Of a stretch of DNA of 32,196 nt, positions 8,861 to 17,913 are shown piece by piece. Source of the DNA: Gammaproteobacteria bacterium (GTDB taxonomy: Bacteria > Pseudomonadota > Gammaproteobacteria > Steroidobacterales > Steroidobacteraceae). The position numbers and the translations under genes were made by a program. The stretch lies in contig JANXZQ010000546.1 in the NCBI GenBank assembly GCA_025355445.1, forward strand, positions 1-32,196, given 5' to 3'. Under the pieces are notes generated by a model that was not told the origin of the DNA, did no database searches, and saw only the letters and a program-made list of their open reading frames with translations. Position 1 is the first letter of the stretch. Each line of letters opens with the position of its first letter.

Positions 8861-10109
8861 ATGGGTAAGGCATTAGACGGGGTCCGCATTCTCGACTTCA
8901 CGCATGTGCAGTCCGGGCCCACGTGCACGCAATTGCTGGCGTGGTTCGGGGCCGACGTGATCAAAGTCGAGAAGGCGGGCGCCGGCGACATCACGCGTGA
9001 ACAACTACGTGATATTCCGGGCGTCGACAGCTTGTATTTTACGATGCTGAATCACAACAAGCGGTCGGTGACCCTCGACACCAAGAGTGAGAATGGCAAA
9101 CGGGTTCTGGAGAAGCTCGTCAAATATTGCGACGTGCTGGTGGAGAACTTTGCGCCAGGGGCTCTCGATCGCATGGGATTCACCTGGGAGCGAATTCAAG
9201 AGCTCAATCCTCGCATGATCGTCGCATCGGTCAAGGGCTTCGGTCCGGGACCCTACGAGGAATGCAAGGTGTACGAAAACGTCGCGCAGTGCGCGGGGGG
9301 GTCCGCCTCGACCACGGGCTTCGACGACGGGCCGCCGCTTGTAACGGGAGCGCAAATCGGCGACAGCGGCACCGGGCTGCATCTGGCCCTCGGCATCGTG
9401 GCCGCCCTGTACCAGCGCAATGCCACGGGGCGCGGCCAGAAGGTTTTGGCGGCCATGCAGGACGGCGTGCTGAATCTGTGCCGCGTCAAGCTGCGGGATC
9501 AGCAGCGTCTCGATCGCACCCAAGTTATGAAGGAATATCCGCAGTTCCCGAACGGCAAGTTCGGCAGCGCCGTGCCGCGGGCCGCGAACGCGTCGGGAGG
9601 CGGTCAGCCGGGCACCATCGTCAAGTGCAAGGGCTGGGAAACGGACCCAAACGCTTATTTGTACTTCATCGCGCAGGCGCCGGTTTGGAAGGACATCTGC
9701 AAGATGATCGGCAAGGCGGATTGGATCACGCACCCCGACTTTGCCACTCCGGAGGTGCGCCTGCCTCGGCTCAAGGATGTATTCGCGGCGGTGGAGACCT
9801 GGACCGTCACGAAGACCAAATTCGAGGCCATGGCGCTGCTCAACGAGCATGACATACCCTGCGGCCCAATTCTGTCCATGGAGGAATTGGCCAATGAACC
9901 GTCGCTGCGCAAGAGCGGCACCATCGTGGAAGTGGATCCATCCGCAACGCGGCAAGTACTTGACGGTAGGCAACCCCATCAAGATGAGCGACAGCCCGAC
10001 CGAGGTCAAGCGCTCGCCCTTGCTGGGCGAACACACCGACGAAGTATTGGCCGAACTCGGGTACGCGGCTGCGGACGTAGCCGCGCTGAGATCGGCAAAG
10101 GTGATATGA
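8861..10109 (+). pseudogene. frc: Formyl-CoA:oxalate CoA-transferase (CaiB/BaiF family III), with +1 frameshift near 9938
   Basis: [47 protein letters not shown]...[19 protein letters not shown]...[35 protein letters not shown] closely resembles Oxalobacter Frc. The normal C-terminus [42 protein letters not shown] lies in the +1 frame. Confidence 0.85.
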
Positions 10110-10180
10110 CGATGGCGCGAGGCGCCGGACTCATCCCGGAGGTGTAACGGAGCGCAAGGATTCAAGAAAACGAGAGCCGG

Positions 10181-10204
10181 TGCACACGCTGCTGGGGGTG
10201 TGCA
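10181..10204 (+). other. Intercistronic hairpin (7-bp stem)
   Basis: TGCACAC-N10-GTGTGCA between frc and the porin gene. Confidence 0.4.
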
Positions 10205-10276
10205 AACGCCGACGCAATGGTGGATGACGACGATCAGAAAGATTCAAACAGACGCGTTTTCACGAGGGAGCACATA

Positions 10277-12073
10277 ATGTTCAAGTTCAAATTGGCAAGA
10301 CCCGTGCTGGTGGCGCTTGCGGCATGCGCCGCCAGCGTCGCCTTCAATGGCGTCGTCTTTGCGGACGATGCCGCGGACAACAAAGCGCTCAAAGAGCAGA
10401 TGCGCATCATGATGCAACGCATGGATGAGCTGCAAAAGCAAGTTCAGGCACTGAGCATGCATCAGGCGAACCCGCCGCCGGCAGTTCAGGCCGCGCCGGC
10501 CGCACCCTATGCCCCGCCGCCAGCGGCCGGTCCGCCGCCCATGGGCGCGGGTCCGGCGATCGCCAAGCAGAAAGCCGAAGAGAAAGAGCCGCTGCTGCAC
10601 AAACTCCTGAGCGGCTTCTATGGAACGCTGGACGTTTCCTTGGATGACACCACCAAGGGCATGGACCATTTCGTCGCGTACGGGTAGAACTTGGTCGATC
10701 CGAACAATCCTAATTCGGGCTACGTACGCAACGCCACGCCGAAAGGCGGTGGCGCGGGTCCGGTGGGGCGTGTCGGCTACATGCCTGCATTGTCGACCAA
10801 CAAATCGGTCTTCGGCTACCGGGGCGAGCACAAGATTGGCGACACCGCCGTCAGCTTCCTTTATCAGATTGAGACGCAGCCGGCCATTACCGCCTCTCCG
10901 GGGCTCAACACCTCGCAGTATCAGCAGTCAAACGTCGTCAAGGGGGCCATTGGTTACGGTGACACTTTCATCGGCTTCTCCGAGCCTACCTGGGGCAAGA
11001 TAAAGTTCGACACGACGTATTCGCCCTACAAGAAATCGACGGACCGAATGAACCCGTTCTCAGGGATGCTGGGCGACTACGCAGTGATCATGGGTAACAG
11101 CGGCGGCGACAATCGGGTCGAGTTCGGGACCAGCATCGATCACTCAATCTGGTACGAGTCGCCCAAGTTCGGCAACGTATTTAGTTTCGATGCGCTGATC
11201 TCGCCGGGCCAGAACCGAACCTACGACAACGTGGTGCAATCCTCGGGTTCGTCCGATTGCAACGGCGGCAACCAGCCCGGGAGCGGAAACTTGTTGCTCA
11301 ACTGCGATGACGGCGGATTCGACGAAGCATTCAGCGTCGACGTGAAATTCGAGAGTGGGCCTATCTATGCGACGGCTGCCTATGAGATCCACAAGCGGGT
11401 CAACCGCAACAGTGATGGCATCGGCGCGAACAATCCCATCTACGGCTATCTGCAGGGCACCAACTCCCCGCTGCTGGATTTTGCGACCTACAATTTCCTG
11501 GTGGGAGAATTTCCCGGCGTCGCGGCCAACGACGGTTACTCGCCGCCCTATTTGACCGATATTGCCGACGAGTCGGCGTTCAAGGCCGGAATTCAATATA
11601 AGTTTCCCTTCGGGCTCGCCGTCAGCGGAATCTACGAGTACCTGAAGCGTAGCCTGCCGGCCGATCTGCAATTTCAAAATGAGAGGCAAAGAAACGGCTT
11701 GTGGTTTGCACTGTCGCAGGATTTCGCCGAGAAGGACAATTTCAGCGTGGGCTGGGCGCATGCTGGGTCTACTCCCGGAGACCCGGGCGGACAGCACAAC
11801 TATGATCCGACCAAGCGGGATGACTCGGCGAATATGGTCACGGCCGCGTGGAAGCACCACTTCGACAAGAGCTTGTACGTGTATATCGATGCGGCCGACA
11901 CCATCAACAAGGGCAATGCCCACTACGATCTGGGAGCCGGCGGACGCGGCCTCACGACCGATTGTCATGATGGTACGAACACCACGGTCATCGACTACAG
12001 CAGTGCCGGCAACACGACCTGGGGCGGCTGCCGCGAGATTGGCTTTTCGACCGGCGTGAATTATAAGTTCTGA
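10277..12073 (+). pseudogene. Gram-negative outer-membrane porin, interrupted by an in-frame TAG at 10685-10687
   Basis: Signal peptide MFKFKLARPVLVALAACAASVAFNGVVFA, coiled-coil ALKEQMRIMMQRMDELQKQVQ, then GFYGTLDVSLDDTTKGMDHFVAYG*NLVDPNNPNSGYV...; ends in aromatic C-terminus VNYKF typical of beta-barrels. Both halves share one frame. Confidence 0.75.
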
Positions 12074-12088
12074 GCGCCGAGTGCGGCC

Positions 12089-12118
12089 CGGCCGGGGACC
12101 CTGTTGTGTCCCCGGCCG
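12089..12118 (+). terminator. GC-rich hairpin after porin (possible terminator or attenuator)
   Basis: CGGCCGGGGAC-CCTGTTGT-GTCCCCGGCCG: 11-bp perfect stem, 8-nt loop; no clear U-run after it. Confidence 0.5.
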
Positions 12119-12148
12119 CTTGCCGTAATATTCATCGATGGAGCGTCA

Positions 12149-13159
12149 TTGAAGATAGCAATCATTGGTGTCGGTGCGATCGGCGGCTTCGTGGGGATTC
12201 GCCTAGCGCTGGCCGGCGAGGACGTTACCTTCATTGCGCGCGGAGCGAATCTCGAGGCATTGCGTAGCCGCGGCATTCGCCTGATCGGCGCCGATGGTGT
12301 GGAAGAGGCCGTGCCGAGCGTCAGGGCGACCGAGGATTACGCAGCCGCCGGTCCTCAGGACGCGGTCATCCTCGCGATGAAAGCGCACCAGGTCGAGGCC
12401 GTGTGCCTCGACGTGCCGAAGTTGTTCGGACCCGACACTGTCGTCGTGCCGATGCAAAATGGAATTCCCTATTGGTATTTTCACCGCTATCCCGGCGCGC
12501 TCGCGGGGACTCGCGTCCAGAGCGTGGATCCCAGCGGATCGATCGGCGCCCACATACCATGCGAGCGCGTGATCGGCTGTGTGGTATATCCGGCCGCAGA
12601 ATTGGTGGCGCCGGGAGTGATCAAGCATGTCGAAGGCAATCGGTTCCCGGTCGGCGAACTCGACGGCACGACGAGTGCGCGGGTTACTCAACTGTCGCAA
12701 TGCTTCATCAAGAGCGGGCTGCAGGCCCCGGTGCTCACCGATATCCGCGCCGAGATATGGTTGAAGCTTTGGGGAAACCTGACATTCAATCCGATCAGCG
12801 CATTGTCCCGGGCCACGCTTGCCGGTATCTGCCAGTATCCGCCGAGCCGCGCGGTCGCGGCGGCCATGATGTCCGAGGCGCAAGCCATCGCCAATAAGCT
12901 GGGGATTACTTTCCGTGTATCCCTGGAGAAGCGTATTGCCGGTGCGGAGCGCGTCGGGCACCACAAGACCTCCATGCTGCAGGATGTCGAGTCCGCGCGC
13001 ACGCTGGAGATCGACGCGCTGCTGGGTTCGGTGGTGGAACTGGCTCGATTGACCGACACGCCCACCCCGCACATCGATACGGTGTATGCGCTCACCAAAC
13101 TGCTGGCGAAATCCCTGGACGAGGGCAAGGCATCGAGCGGCCAGCCGACTACCGCATGA
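12149..13159 (+). CDS. Ketopantoate reductase (ApbA/PanE) family NAD(P)-dependent oxidoreductase
   Basis: LKIAIIGVGAIGGFVGIRLALAGEDVTFIARGANLEALRSRGIRL (GxGAIG Rossmann) and ApbA_C-like KLWGNLTFNPISALSRATL. TTG start at 12149 preceded by GGAG. Confidence 0.85.
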   Translation: MKIAIIGVGAIGGFVGIRLALAGEDVTFIARGANLEALRSRGIRLIGADGVEEAVPSVRATEDYAAAGPQDAVILAMKAHQVEAVCLDVPKLFGPDTVVVPMQNGIPYWYFHRYPGALAGTRVQSVDPSGSIGAHIPCERVIGCVVYPAAELVAPGVIKHVEGNRFPVGELDGTTSARVTQLSQCFIKSGLQAPVLTDIRAEIWLKLWGNLTFNPISALSRATLAGICQYPPSRAVAAAMMSEAQAIANKLGITFRVSLEKRIAGAERVGHHKTSMLQDVESARTLEIDALLGSVVELARLTDTPTPHIDTVYALTKLLAKSLDEGKASSGQPTTA

Positions 13160-13221
13160 ACATTCACGAATATCAGGGCAAGGAAATTCTGTTGGCTACC
13201 CTGCTCAAGTCGGTGCTTTGA
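13156..13221 (+). pseudogene. Remnant of succinyl-CoA/malate-CoA ligase beta subunit (SucC/MtkA-like N-terminus)
   Basis: ATGA overlap with the preceding stop; translation MNIHEYQGKEILLATLLKSVL*; the first 12 residues match the conserved SucC/MtkA N-terminus, then the family homology stops. Confidence 0.6.
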
Positions 13222-13222
13222 A

Positions 13223-14002
13223 GTGCACTGGGCGCGATTCCGCTCGAGTGACGGCCGCATCGGCTTCGGCACAGTCGAAGGCGAGTACATAGCCGAATAT
13301 GAGGGTGATATGTTCGGCGCTTCGCTGCCGGCCAACCGCTCCCTGGCGCGAGGCGAATACATCCTGATCAGCCCGTGCCTGCCGTCGAAGATCGTGGCGC
13401 TCTGGAATAACTTCGGTGCGCTGAGTTTGAAGCTCGGCAAACCGGCACCGGCGCATCCCTTGTTTCTCATCAAGCCGGCCACCTCTGTGATCGGCCCGGG
13501 CGATGAGATCCGCAGGCCTGCAGGGTATGCCGGAAAGATCGCCTATGAGGGTGAACTGGGCATCGTCATCGCAAAGCGCTGCAAAGAAGTGCACCCGGAC
13601 CATGCGGGCGATTACATCTTCGGCTACACCTGCGTCAACGACGTCACCGCTGCGGCCGTGCTCAACGAGAATGTCGATTTTGCGCAGTGGTGCCGATCTA
13701 AGGGCTACGACACCTTTGGCTGCTTGGGCCCCGTGATCGCCACCGGTTTGGATTGGCGGTCGCTGCGGGTAGTCACCCGGCTCGACGGTGTCGAACGGCA
13801 GAACTATCCCCTATCGGACATGACCATGTCGCCGCAGGATCTGGTGAGCAGGTTGTCCCACGACATGACGCTGCTGCCGGGGGATGTGATCGCTTGCGGT
13901 ACGTCGATCGGAGTTGGATCGATCAAAGACGGCAGCGCGGTTGAGGTCACCATAGAGGGGATCGGCTCGCTGGTGAATGTGCTGAGCGGGAGTGCGAATT
14001 GA
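13223..14002 (+). CDS. Fumarylacetoacetate hydrolase (FAH) family protein
   Basis: VHWARFRSSDGRIGFGTVEG...KIAYEGELGIVIAKRCKEV...IFGYTCVNDVTA...KGYDTFGCLGPVIATG...LPGDVIACGTSIGVGSIKDGSAVEVTIEGIGSLVN; GTG start. Confidence 0.88.
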   Translation: MHWARFRSSDGRIGFGTVEGEYIAEYEGDMFGASLPANRSLARGEYILISPCLPSKIVALWNNFGALSLKLGKPAPAHPLFLIKPATSVIGPGDEIRRPAGYAGKIAYEGELGIVIAKRCKEVHPDHAGDYIFGYTCVNDVTAAAVLNENVDFAQWCRSKGYDTFGCLGPVIATGLDWRSLRVVTRLDGVERQNYPLSDMTMSPQDLVSRLSHDMTLLPGDVIACGTSIGVGSIKDGSAVEVTIEGIGSLVNVLSGSAN

Positions 14003-15258
14003 CGGCGCCGCGGGTTCTACTGCGGCGGATGTTCGATGCGGCCATTGCTTCGGCGCAACCAGCCCTGTGCATTCCGCCGCACTTGCCTGAGCCGCCGCGC
14101 GGCAGGCTCATCGTCGTCGGCGCCGGCAAGGCCTCGGCGGCCATGGCGCAGGTGGTGGAACGAAATTGGCCGGGGCCGCTGTCTGGTCTCGTGGTCACGC
14201 GCCATGGCTATGCCGTGCCGTGCGAACGCATCGAGATCCTCGAAGCTGCGCACCCGGTGCCGGATGCCGCTGGAATGCAGGCCGCGCAGCGCATGCTCGA
14301 ACTTGTGGGCGCGCTGCGCGAGGAGGATCTGGTGCTGTGCCTGTTCTCCGGCGGCGGCTCGGCGCTGCTGCCGCTGCCGGCTGCCGGCCTGACCCTGGAG
14401 CACAAGCAATTCGTGAATCGCGCGTTGCTGGCCAGCGGCGCCACCATCAGCGAAATAAATTGCGTGCGGCGCCATCTCTCCGGCATCAAGGGCGGCCGGC
14501 TGGCCGCCGCCTGCTACCCGGCGCGCGTACTCACACTGCTCATCTCCGACGTACCCGGCGACCGCCCGATCGACATCGCTTCCGGACCCACGGTGGCGGA
14601 CCCGACCACGTGTGCCGACGCACTGACTATCATTCACCGCTACGGAATCGAGCTGCCGGCGGCGGTGCTTGATGTGCTGGAGAGCGGCCGGGGCGAGTCC
14701 GTGCTGCCCGGTGACATGCGCCTCGCGCACTCCGAGGTGCGCATCGTTGCCACGCCGCAGATGGCGCTCGAGGCCGCCGCGCGCGAAGCGGCGGCCGCGG
14801 GCATAGCGCCGTACATCATCGGTGACGCCATCGAGGGCGAGGCGCGCGACGTGGGCAAGGTGTTTGCCGGAATGGCCTTGCAAGTCGCCGAGCGGAGCCA
14901 GCCGTTCGCCGCTCCCTGTGTGCTGCTCTCAGGGGGCGAGACTACCGTCACGGTGCGCGGCAGCGGTCGCGGCGGTCGCAATGTTGAATACCTCCTGTCG
15001 TTGGCCATTGCACTGGACGGTCACGCGGGCATTTACGGCTTGGCCGGCGATACCGACGGGGTCGACGGCCAAGAAGAGATCGCGGGCGGCTGCATTGGGC
15101 CCGACTCCCTCGCGCGCGCCTGGTCACTGGGCATTCGCCCGAAGGACATGCTCGCCAACAACGACGCGCACAGTTTTTTCACGGCGCTCGGCGAATCGGT
15201 AATCACCGGCCCGACTCTCACCAATGTCAATGATTTCCGCGCCATTCTCATCGAATGA
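13999..15258 (+). CDS. Glycerate 2-kinase (DUF4147/MOFRL family)
   Basis: RLIVVGAGKASAAMAQ, LFSGGGSALLPLPAAGLTLEHKQ, INCVRRHLSGIKGGRLA, LLISDVPGDRPIDIASGPTVAD, LLSGGETTVTVRGSGRGGRNVEYLL, DTDGVDG. TTG start overlaps the FAH stop (TTGA). Confidence 0.9.
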   Translation: MTAPRVLLRRMFDAAIASAQPALCIPPHLPEPPRGRLIVVGAGKASAAMAQVVERNWPGPLSGLVVTRHGYAVPCERIEILEAAHPVPDAAGMQAAQRMLELVGALREEDLVLCLFSGGGSALLPLPAAGLTLEHKQFVNRALLASGATISEINCVRRHLSGIKGGRLAAACYPARVLTLLISDVPGDRPIDIASGPTVADPTTCADALTIIHRYGIELPAAVLDVLESGRGESVLPGDMRLAHSEVRIVATPQMALEAAAREAAAAGIAPYIIGDAIEGEARDVGKVFAGMALQVAERSQPFAAPCVLLSGGETTVTVRGSGRGGRNVEYLLSLAIALDGHAGIYGLAGDTDGVDGQEEIAGGCIGPDSLARAWSLGIRPKDMLANNDAHSFFTALGESVITGPTLTNVNDFRAILIE

Positions 15259-15347
15259 TTCCAATCGCTGCCGTCAGCTAACCGGCTGAAAATAAAGGCG
15301 AAAAATATAGATTTGTGGCGTGCGTTTCCGGTCTGATTTTCGTACAA

Positions 15348-15367
15348 TACTGTATATAAAACCAGCT
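15348..15367 (+). promoter_or_regulatory. LexA (SOS) box
   Basis: TACTGTATATAAAACCAGCT, matching CTG-N10-CAG with an AT-rich core, 13 nt upstream of the DUF222-HNH start. Confidence 0.7.
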
Positions 15368-15380
15368 ATGGGAGCCGCAA

Positions 15381-16886
15381 ATGGACGGTGGAAATACGGC
15401 GATCAGCCCCTCGATGTCGCTCGAAGAATTGGAGGCGCAAATCACCGAGCTTGCCGGGCAACTAAATGCGGCGAACTATCGTTGGCTGCTATTGATTGCC
15501 GAGTTCGATCGGCGCAAAGGCTGGGGCGACGGTAGATTGCCGTCCTGCGCACACTGGCTGAACTTCAAGTGCGGCCTGAATTTAGGGGCGGCCCGCGAGA
15601 AAGTGCGCGTCGCCCATGCGCTTCGCGAGTTGCCGAAGATCGCCGCCTCCATGGCGCGCGGGGAGCTCAGTTATTCGAAGGTACGGGCGCTGACCCGGGT
15701 GGCGTGTGCGGCGACGGAGGACACCTTGCTCACGATCGCCTTGCACGGGACCGCCCATCATGTGGAACGGCTGGTGAGCGGCTACAGGCGCGCCATGGAT
15801 GCCGAAGAGCTGTCCCGAGAGGCGCGCCAGCACGCGAATCGCAGTGTGAGCTACGGCTTCGATGAGGACGGCAGCTTGCTACTCAAATGCCGATTGCCGG
15901 CCGAGGCCGGTGCGATGTTGATCCAGGCGCTCGACGCCGCCCTCGAGACCTTGCCCGATCGGGAAATCTCAGCCAACGTCGTGCAAGAACGCTCCATCAC
16001 CTACCCGGCGCGGCGCGCCAACGCGCTGGGCGCACTGGCGGAGAGCTTTCTCGCCGACAGGAAGACTTCCTCCAAGACCGCCGATCGCTACCAAGTGATC
16101 GTGCACGTGGAGGCCGAGACCTTGCGCCAGGGCACCCCAGGACGCTGCGAGATCGAGAACGGACCCTCGATTCCCGCCGAGACGGCGCGGCGCCTCGCCT
16201 GCGATGCGGGACTGTTGCGCGTAATGGAGAACGAACACGGGGAACCCTTGGATGTCGGTCGCAAGACCCGCAGCATCCCGCCGGCCATTCGCCGCGCGCT
16301 CAATACCCGCGATGGCGGCTGCCGCTTCCCCGGCTGCACCCACCGGCGCTATGTGGATGCGCACCACATCGAGCACAGGGCGAATGGCGGAGAGACCAAA
16401 ATCGCGAATCTCGTCACCCTGTGTCGTCTGCACCACCGCTTGGTGCACGAAGGTGAAATCCTCATCGAGACCCTGCCCGAGGGTGGCTGGCGCTTTGTGC
16501 ATCATGACGGGCGGCACTTTGAGGTGATCCGCTGCACGCGGGTGTCGCCCGATGACTGGCCTGACTACGGAATAGAACCGAATGCCGCCGCCACCCGCTG
16601 GCGCGGCGAGCGCATGGATTACGACCTCGGCGTCTGGGTGCTGTGCAACCAGGCGATTCGCGCACGCAGCGCCGCGGACACTCTCGCGCATACCGCCCGC
16701 GAGCCTGCCTATGCTGCCCACGATCCTGCCGCTCACGGCCTTGACGACGTTGCCGCGGCAACGTCTCCCGAGTGTAATGATGGCGGTGACACGCGCGCTG
16801 CCCCGACACCGTGCCATGTGCCGCAGGAGCCAGACGAACCGTGGTGGAAGCGTGACTACGCAAGCTTAGGCTACAGCGTGAGCTGA
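15381..16886 (+). CDS. DUF222 / 13E12-repeat-type HNH endonuclease
   Basis: N-terminal DUF222-like helical region and C-terminal HNH motif CRFPGCTHRRYVDAHHIEHRANGGETKIANLVTLCRLHHRLVHEG. Confidence 0.92.
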   Translation: MDGGNTAISPSMSLEELEAQITELAGQLNAANYRWLLLIAEFDRRKGWGDGRLPSCAHWLNFKCGLNLGAAREKVRVAHALRELPKIAASMARGELSYSKVRALTRVACAATEDTLLTIALHGTAHHVERLVSGYRRAMDAEELSREARQHANRSVSYGFDEDGSLLLKCRLPAEAGAMLIQALDAALETLPDREISANVVQERSITYPARRANALGALAESFLADRKTSSKTADRYQVIVHVEAETLRQGTPGRCEIENGPSIPAETARRLACDAGLLRVMENEHGEPLDVGRKTRSIPPAIRRALNTRDGGCRFPGCTHRRYVDAHHIEHRANGGETKIANLVTLCRLHHRLVHEGEILIETLPEGGWRFVHHDGRHFEVIRCTRVSPDDWPDYGIEPNAAATRWRGERMDYDLGVWVLCNQAIRARSAADTLAHTAREPAYAAHDPAAHGLDDVAAATSPECNDGGDTRAAPTPCHVPQEPDEPWWKRDYASLGYSVS

Positions 16887-16895
16887 GGCGGAACG

Positions 16896-16995
16896 GCAAG
16901 CAAGAGCCACAGCATCCAGGGAGTTATAACTACGCAACCTGCCCGAAGACGCGTACTGCGGGCATCGTAGAAGCTGTGGCTCGAGCTTGGCTTGC
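16896..16995. repeat. Long imperfect inverted repeat / cruciform between convergent genes
   Basis: Nested arms: GCAAGC/GCTTGC, GAGCCACAGC (16904-16913)/GCTGTGGCTC (16973-16982), CTACG/CGTAG, TGCCCG/CGGGCA. Confidence 0.6.
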
Positions 16996-17022
16996 GGCGC
17001 GCCCATTGCTGGATAAATGTCG

Positions 17023-17910
17023 TTAGATTCCTCGCGCGAAAGAGTGCTTTTGGGGAGCCTGATATACGCTATGGATTGGCATCTGCGTAGTAACACCCCT
17101 TGCGATGCTCTCGAATACGCGTTTCATGAGATTCACGCGCGCGACATAGCCACGTGCCTCATGGTCTCCGCAGCGCTGACCGTCCGTCAGCCGCAGTCCA
17201 TGGCGCACGAAAGCATCCCCCGCCCCCGCGCCGCAGAGATGAATCACCGCGGCGAGCTCCTGCTCGCGTTCCAGCGGGACGGAGTTCATGTGATGGCGCG
17301 CCAGCGCGCTGGCCACGCTGCGATCGAGGTATGCCGCGGTGAGTTCCACGGCGTGTGCAGGAATGACCCGTGTGTACAGGCGATTGAACCAGCACGAGTC
17401 CCAGTCGTTCCACGCACCGTCCTCGACGACGGCATGATGGCGGATGCAGAAGCGTCTGGCCTCGGCAAAAGTCCCATCGGTGATCTGGTACATCCCCACC
17501 GCGCTCGATGCGGGACGGTATACGTCGAAGGGCCGCGGGTTGAATGACCAGCGCCAGTAAGTGCGCACCACCGGATTGCCCGAGCCTTCGACCTGCGCCA
17601 GCGCCGCGAGCAACTCGGGGGACATTATGCTGGTGGAATATTTCCGGAACAGGGGCGCGTACTGCCGCCACGTCTCGGAGGGTATCTTGTTGAGCGTGCT
17701 GCTGACGGGAAAGAAAAGCTCCGACGGTTTGCGGATGACCTGGAACAACCAATTGAATGCGAACCACAGCAGTACTGTGGTCGCGAGGACAATCAACGCC
17801 TGCGCCGGCGTCGGCGCACCCCGGAATGCCCGCCACGCCTTGCGCCTTACACGCACACTCGGCCAGAGCCTTGCGATGCGCCAGCAGCGGCGGGACTTCG
17901 GCCGTCGCAT
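17023..17910 (-). CDS. Lytic transglycosylase (SLT domain) family protein
   Basis: MSPELLAALAQVEGSGNPVVRTYWRW...SSAVGMYQITDGTFAEARRFC; N-terminal TM segment. Confidence 0.8.
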   Translation of the reverse strand: MRRPKSRRCWRIARLWPSVRVRRKAWRAFRGAPTPAQALIVLATTVLLWFAFNWLFQVIRKPSELFFPVSSTLNKIPSETWRQYAPLFRKYSTSIMSPELLAALAQVEGSGNPVVRTYWRWSFNPRPFDVYRPASSAVGMYQITDGTFAEARRFCIRHHAVVEDGAWNDWDSCWFNRLYTRVIPAHAVELTAAYLDRSVASALARHHMNSVPLEREQELAAVIHLCGAGAGDAFVRHGLRLTDGQRCGDHEARGYVARVNLMKRVFESIARGVTTQMPIHSVYQAPQKHSFARGI

Positions 17911-17913
17911 CGG

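Noticed and set aside
12203-13072. 289-aa minus-strand ORF
   Set aside because: Antisense shadow of the PanE-like gene with no recognisable domain.
16896-16995. Integron attC site
   Set aside because: No convincing GTTRRRY/RYYYAAC core pair and no integrase or cassette array.
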